Of a stretch of 64,000 nucleotides of DNA, positions 62,933 to 64,000 are shown piece by piece. Position 1 is the first letter of the stretch. The number at the start of each line of letters is the position of its first letter. Made by a program: the position numbers and the translations under genes. The notes below the pieces were generated by a model. That model ran no database searches and had not been told where the DNA came from. It saw only the letters and a list, made by a program, of their open reading frames with translations. The DNA is from Cyrtodaria siliqua (Eukaryota > Mollusca > Bivalvia > Adapedonta > Hiatellidae): assembly GCA_037043455.1 (NCBI GenBank), contig JAWPHD010000238.1, positions 62,001-126,000 of the forward strand, written 5' to 3'.

Positions 62933-63345
62933 ATATGCCAGCTGGTACTGAGATCATATCTGCCAGCTGGTACTGGGATCATATATGCCAGCTGGTACTG
63001 GGATCATATATATACCAGCTGGTAATGGGATCATATATGCCAGCTGGTAGTGGGATCAATTATGCCAGCTGGTACTGGGATCATATATGCCAGCTGATAC
63101 TGGGATCATATACATACCAGCTGGTACTGGGATCATATCTGCCAGCTGGTAATGGGATCATATATGCCAGCTGGTACTGGCATCATATCTGCCAGCTGGT
63201 ACTGGGATAATATCTGCCAGCTGGAACTGGGATCATATATGCCAGCTAGTTCTGGGATCATATATGCCAGCTAGTACTGGAATCATATATATACCAGCTG
63301 ATACTGGGATCATATCTGCCAGCTGGTAATGGGATCATACACTAA
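62933..63345. repeat. 25-bp minisatellite (gccagctggtactgggatca), ~16 copies
   Basis: Units of 25 to 29 bp; insertions of 'ta(c)atacc' make the longer ones. The apparent ORF over it (Tyr-Trp-Asp-His-Ile-Cys repeats) is an effect of the repeat. Each unit contains a cagctg palindrome (E-box/PvuII site). Confidence 0.9.
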
Positions 63346-64000
63346 ACCAAATTGCTAAGTACCAACCTAAGAATATGTCATTAATATTCTCATTGTTTTG
63401 TGTATTTTGAGCTTGATTAGAGATACGGTTGAACTGCAAAATAACGAGTGTAAATCGTCTGCTCTGATTGCATGAACATATTTTAAAACTTTTAAGTCAA
63501 TGTGTTTCTTAGAAATAAGTTATAACACTTATACAACTGGGTATATAGGATTGTATTAAGTACTTCGAATTAGTGAAGCTTTCGATGTTCCTAATTCCAA
63601 AATATGCCAGTTAAAATTATTCTGACATCATGTTTTACTAGCATTATCTCTACAAATGCGTTTGCAAAAGAAATTTTCCAAATATTTAATGTTAACATTG
63701 AATTACAGTTACTTGAATTTCAAGCAATATTCAATTTAAAGGGAGGTAATTTAAGATTATCCATATTTCTTTTTTTTATAGACGGAAGATCTGCAATAAA
63801 TGGGTCAAATTTGTATGTTTTTTTCTATTATTTCATACCAATTTTAAGAATTTTATATCTTTAAGCGATCTTTGACTCATGTTATGTGTTTTATCAGTAC
63901 ATTTCATGTTTTCATATAAAGGGAGGGTAACTCTCAAAAGATGTAACAATTTAAACAAAAAATAAATGTTTTACAAACTATGGGTCAAAACAAAATACTT
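63346..64000. other. No recognisable feature
   Basis: AT-rich end of the window. An 86-codon ORF at 63604-63864 is hydrophobic and low in complexity, and I do not call it a gene. Confidence 0.4.

Noticed and set aside
62935..63210. ORF with Tyr-Trp-Asp-His-Ile-Cys repeats
   Set aside because: Translation of the 25-bp minisatellite only.

Overview
The window reads as AT-rich nuclear DNA of a bivalve mollusc. The basis is split genes with GT-AG introns and animal-type products, plus repeats of kinds I associate with bivalve genomes: tRNA-headed SINEs, hairpin-ended tandem-repeat elements and poly-copy MITEs. The species cannot be read from the sequence.

Host genes: only two ordinary genes are supported. 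At 883-7236 (+) lie the last five exons of a coiled-coil protein that I do not recognise. At 19876-36377 (-) lies a complete eight-exon gene for cytosolic malate dehydrogenase (MDH1, 333 aa). All its splice phases close and its catalytic residues are present. Its 16 kb of introns carry most of the interest: a TA-flanked MITE (intron 7), an intact Crypton-type tyrosine-recombinase gene in antisense inside a TIR-bounded element (intron 6), a ~70-copy 26-bp minisatellite that begins at the exon 3 splice donor (intron 3), and a MITE-in-element nest plus a dead LINE (intron 1). A further MITE forms the DNA just upstream of exon 1.

Layout: 1-7.2 kb is the coiled-coil gene with tandem-repeat introns. 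7.2-19.5 kb is intergenic, made of nested repeats inside two TIR-bounded composites (11.2-17.05 and 17.5-18.5 kb). 19.9-36.4 kb is MDH1. 37.14-45.16 kb is an 8.0-kb transposable unit with long TIRs, two opposed arms of a 56-bp minisatellite and a 10-bp target duplication. 46-56 kb holds LINE debris: a minus-strand EN/RT/RNase H LINE split by a 4.07-kb long-TIR element, which itself carries two TA-type MITEs, one of them split by a Harbinger-like MITE. 57.1-61.8 kb is a long-TIR element carrying a virus-like packaging-ATPase gene (+) and a degraded convergently bounded ORF (-). The rest, to 64 kb, is unique or short tandem sequence.

The genes do not form a pathway. The common theme is one housekeeping gene that tolerates a dense set of selfish elements, several of which touch its splice sites or promoter. 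Most candidates for novelty are the elements themselves: the ATPase-bearing long-TIR unit, the inverted-minisatellite unit, and the Crypton unit with a 139-bp near-perfect palindrome beside an MDH1 splice donor.
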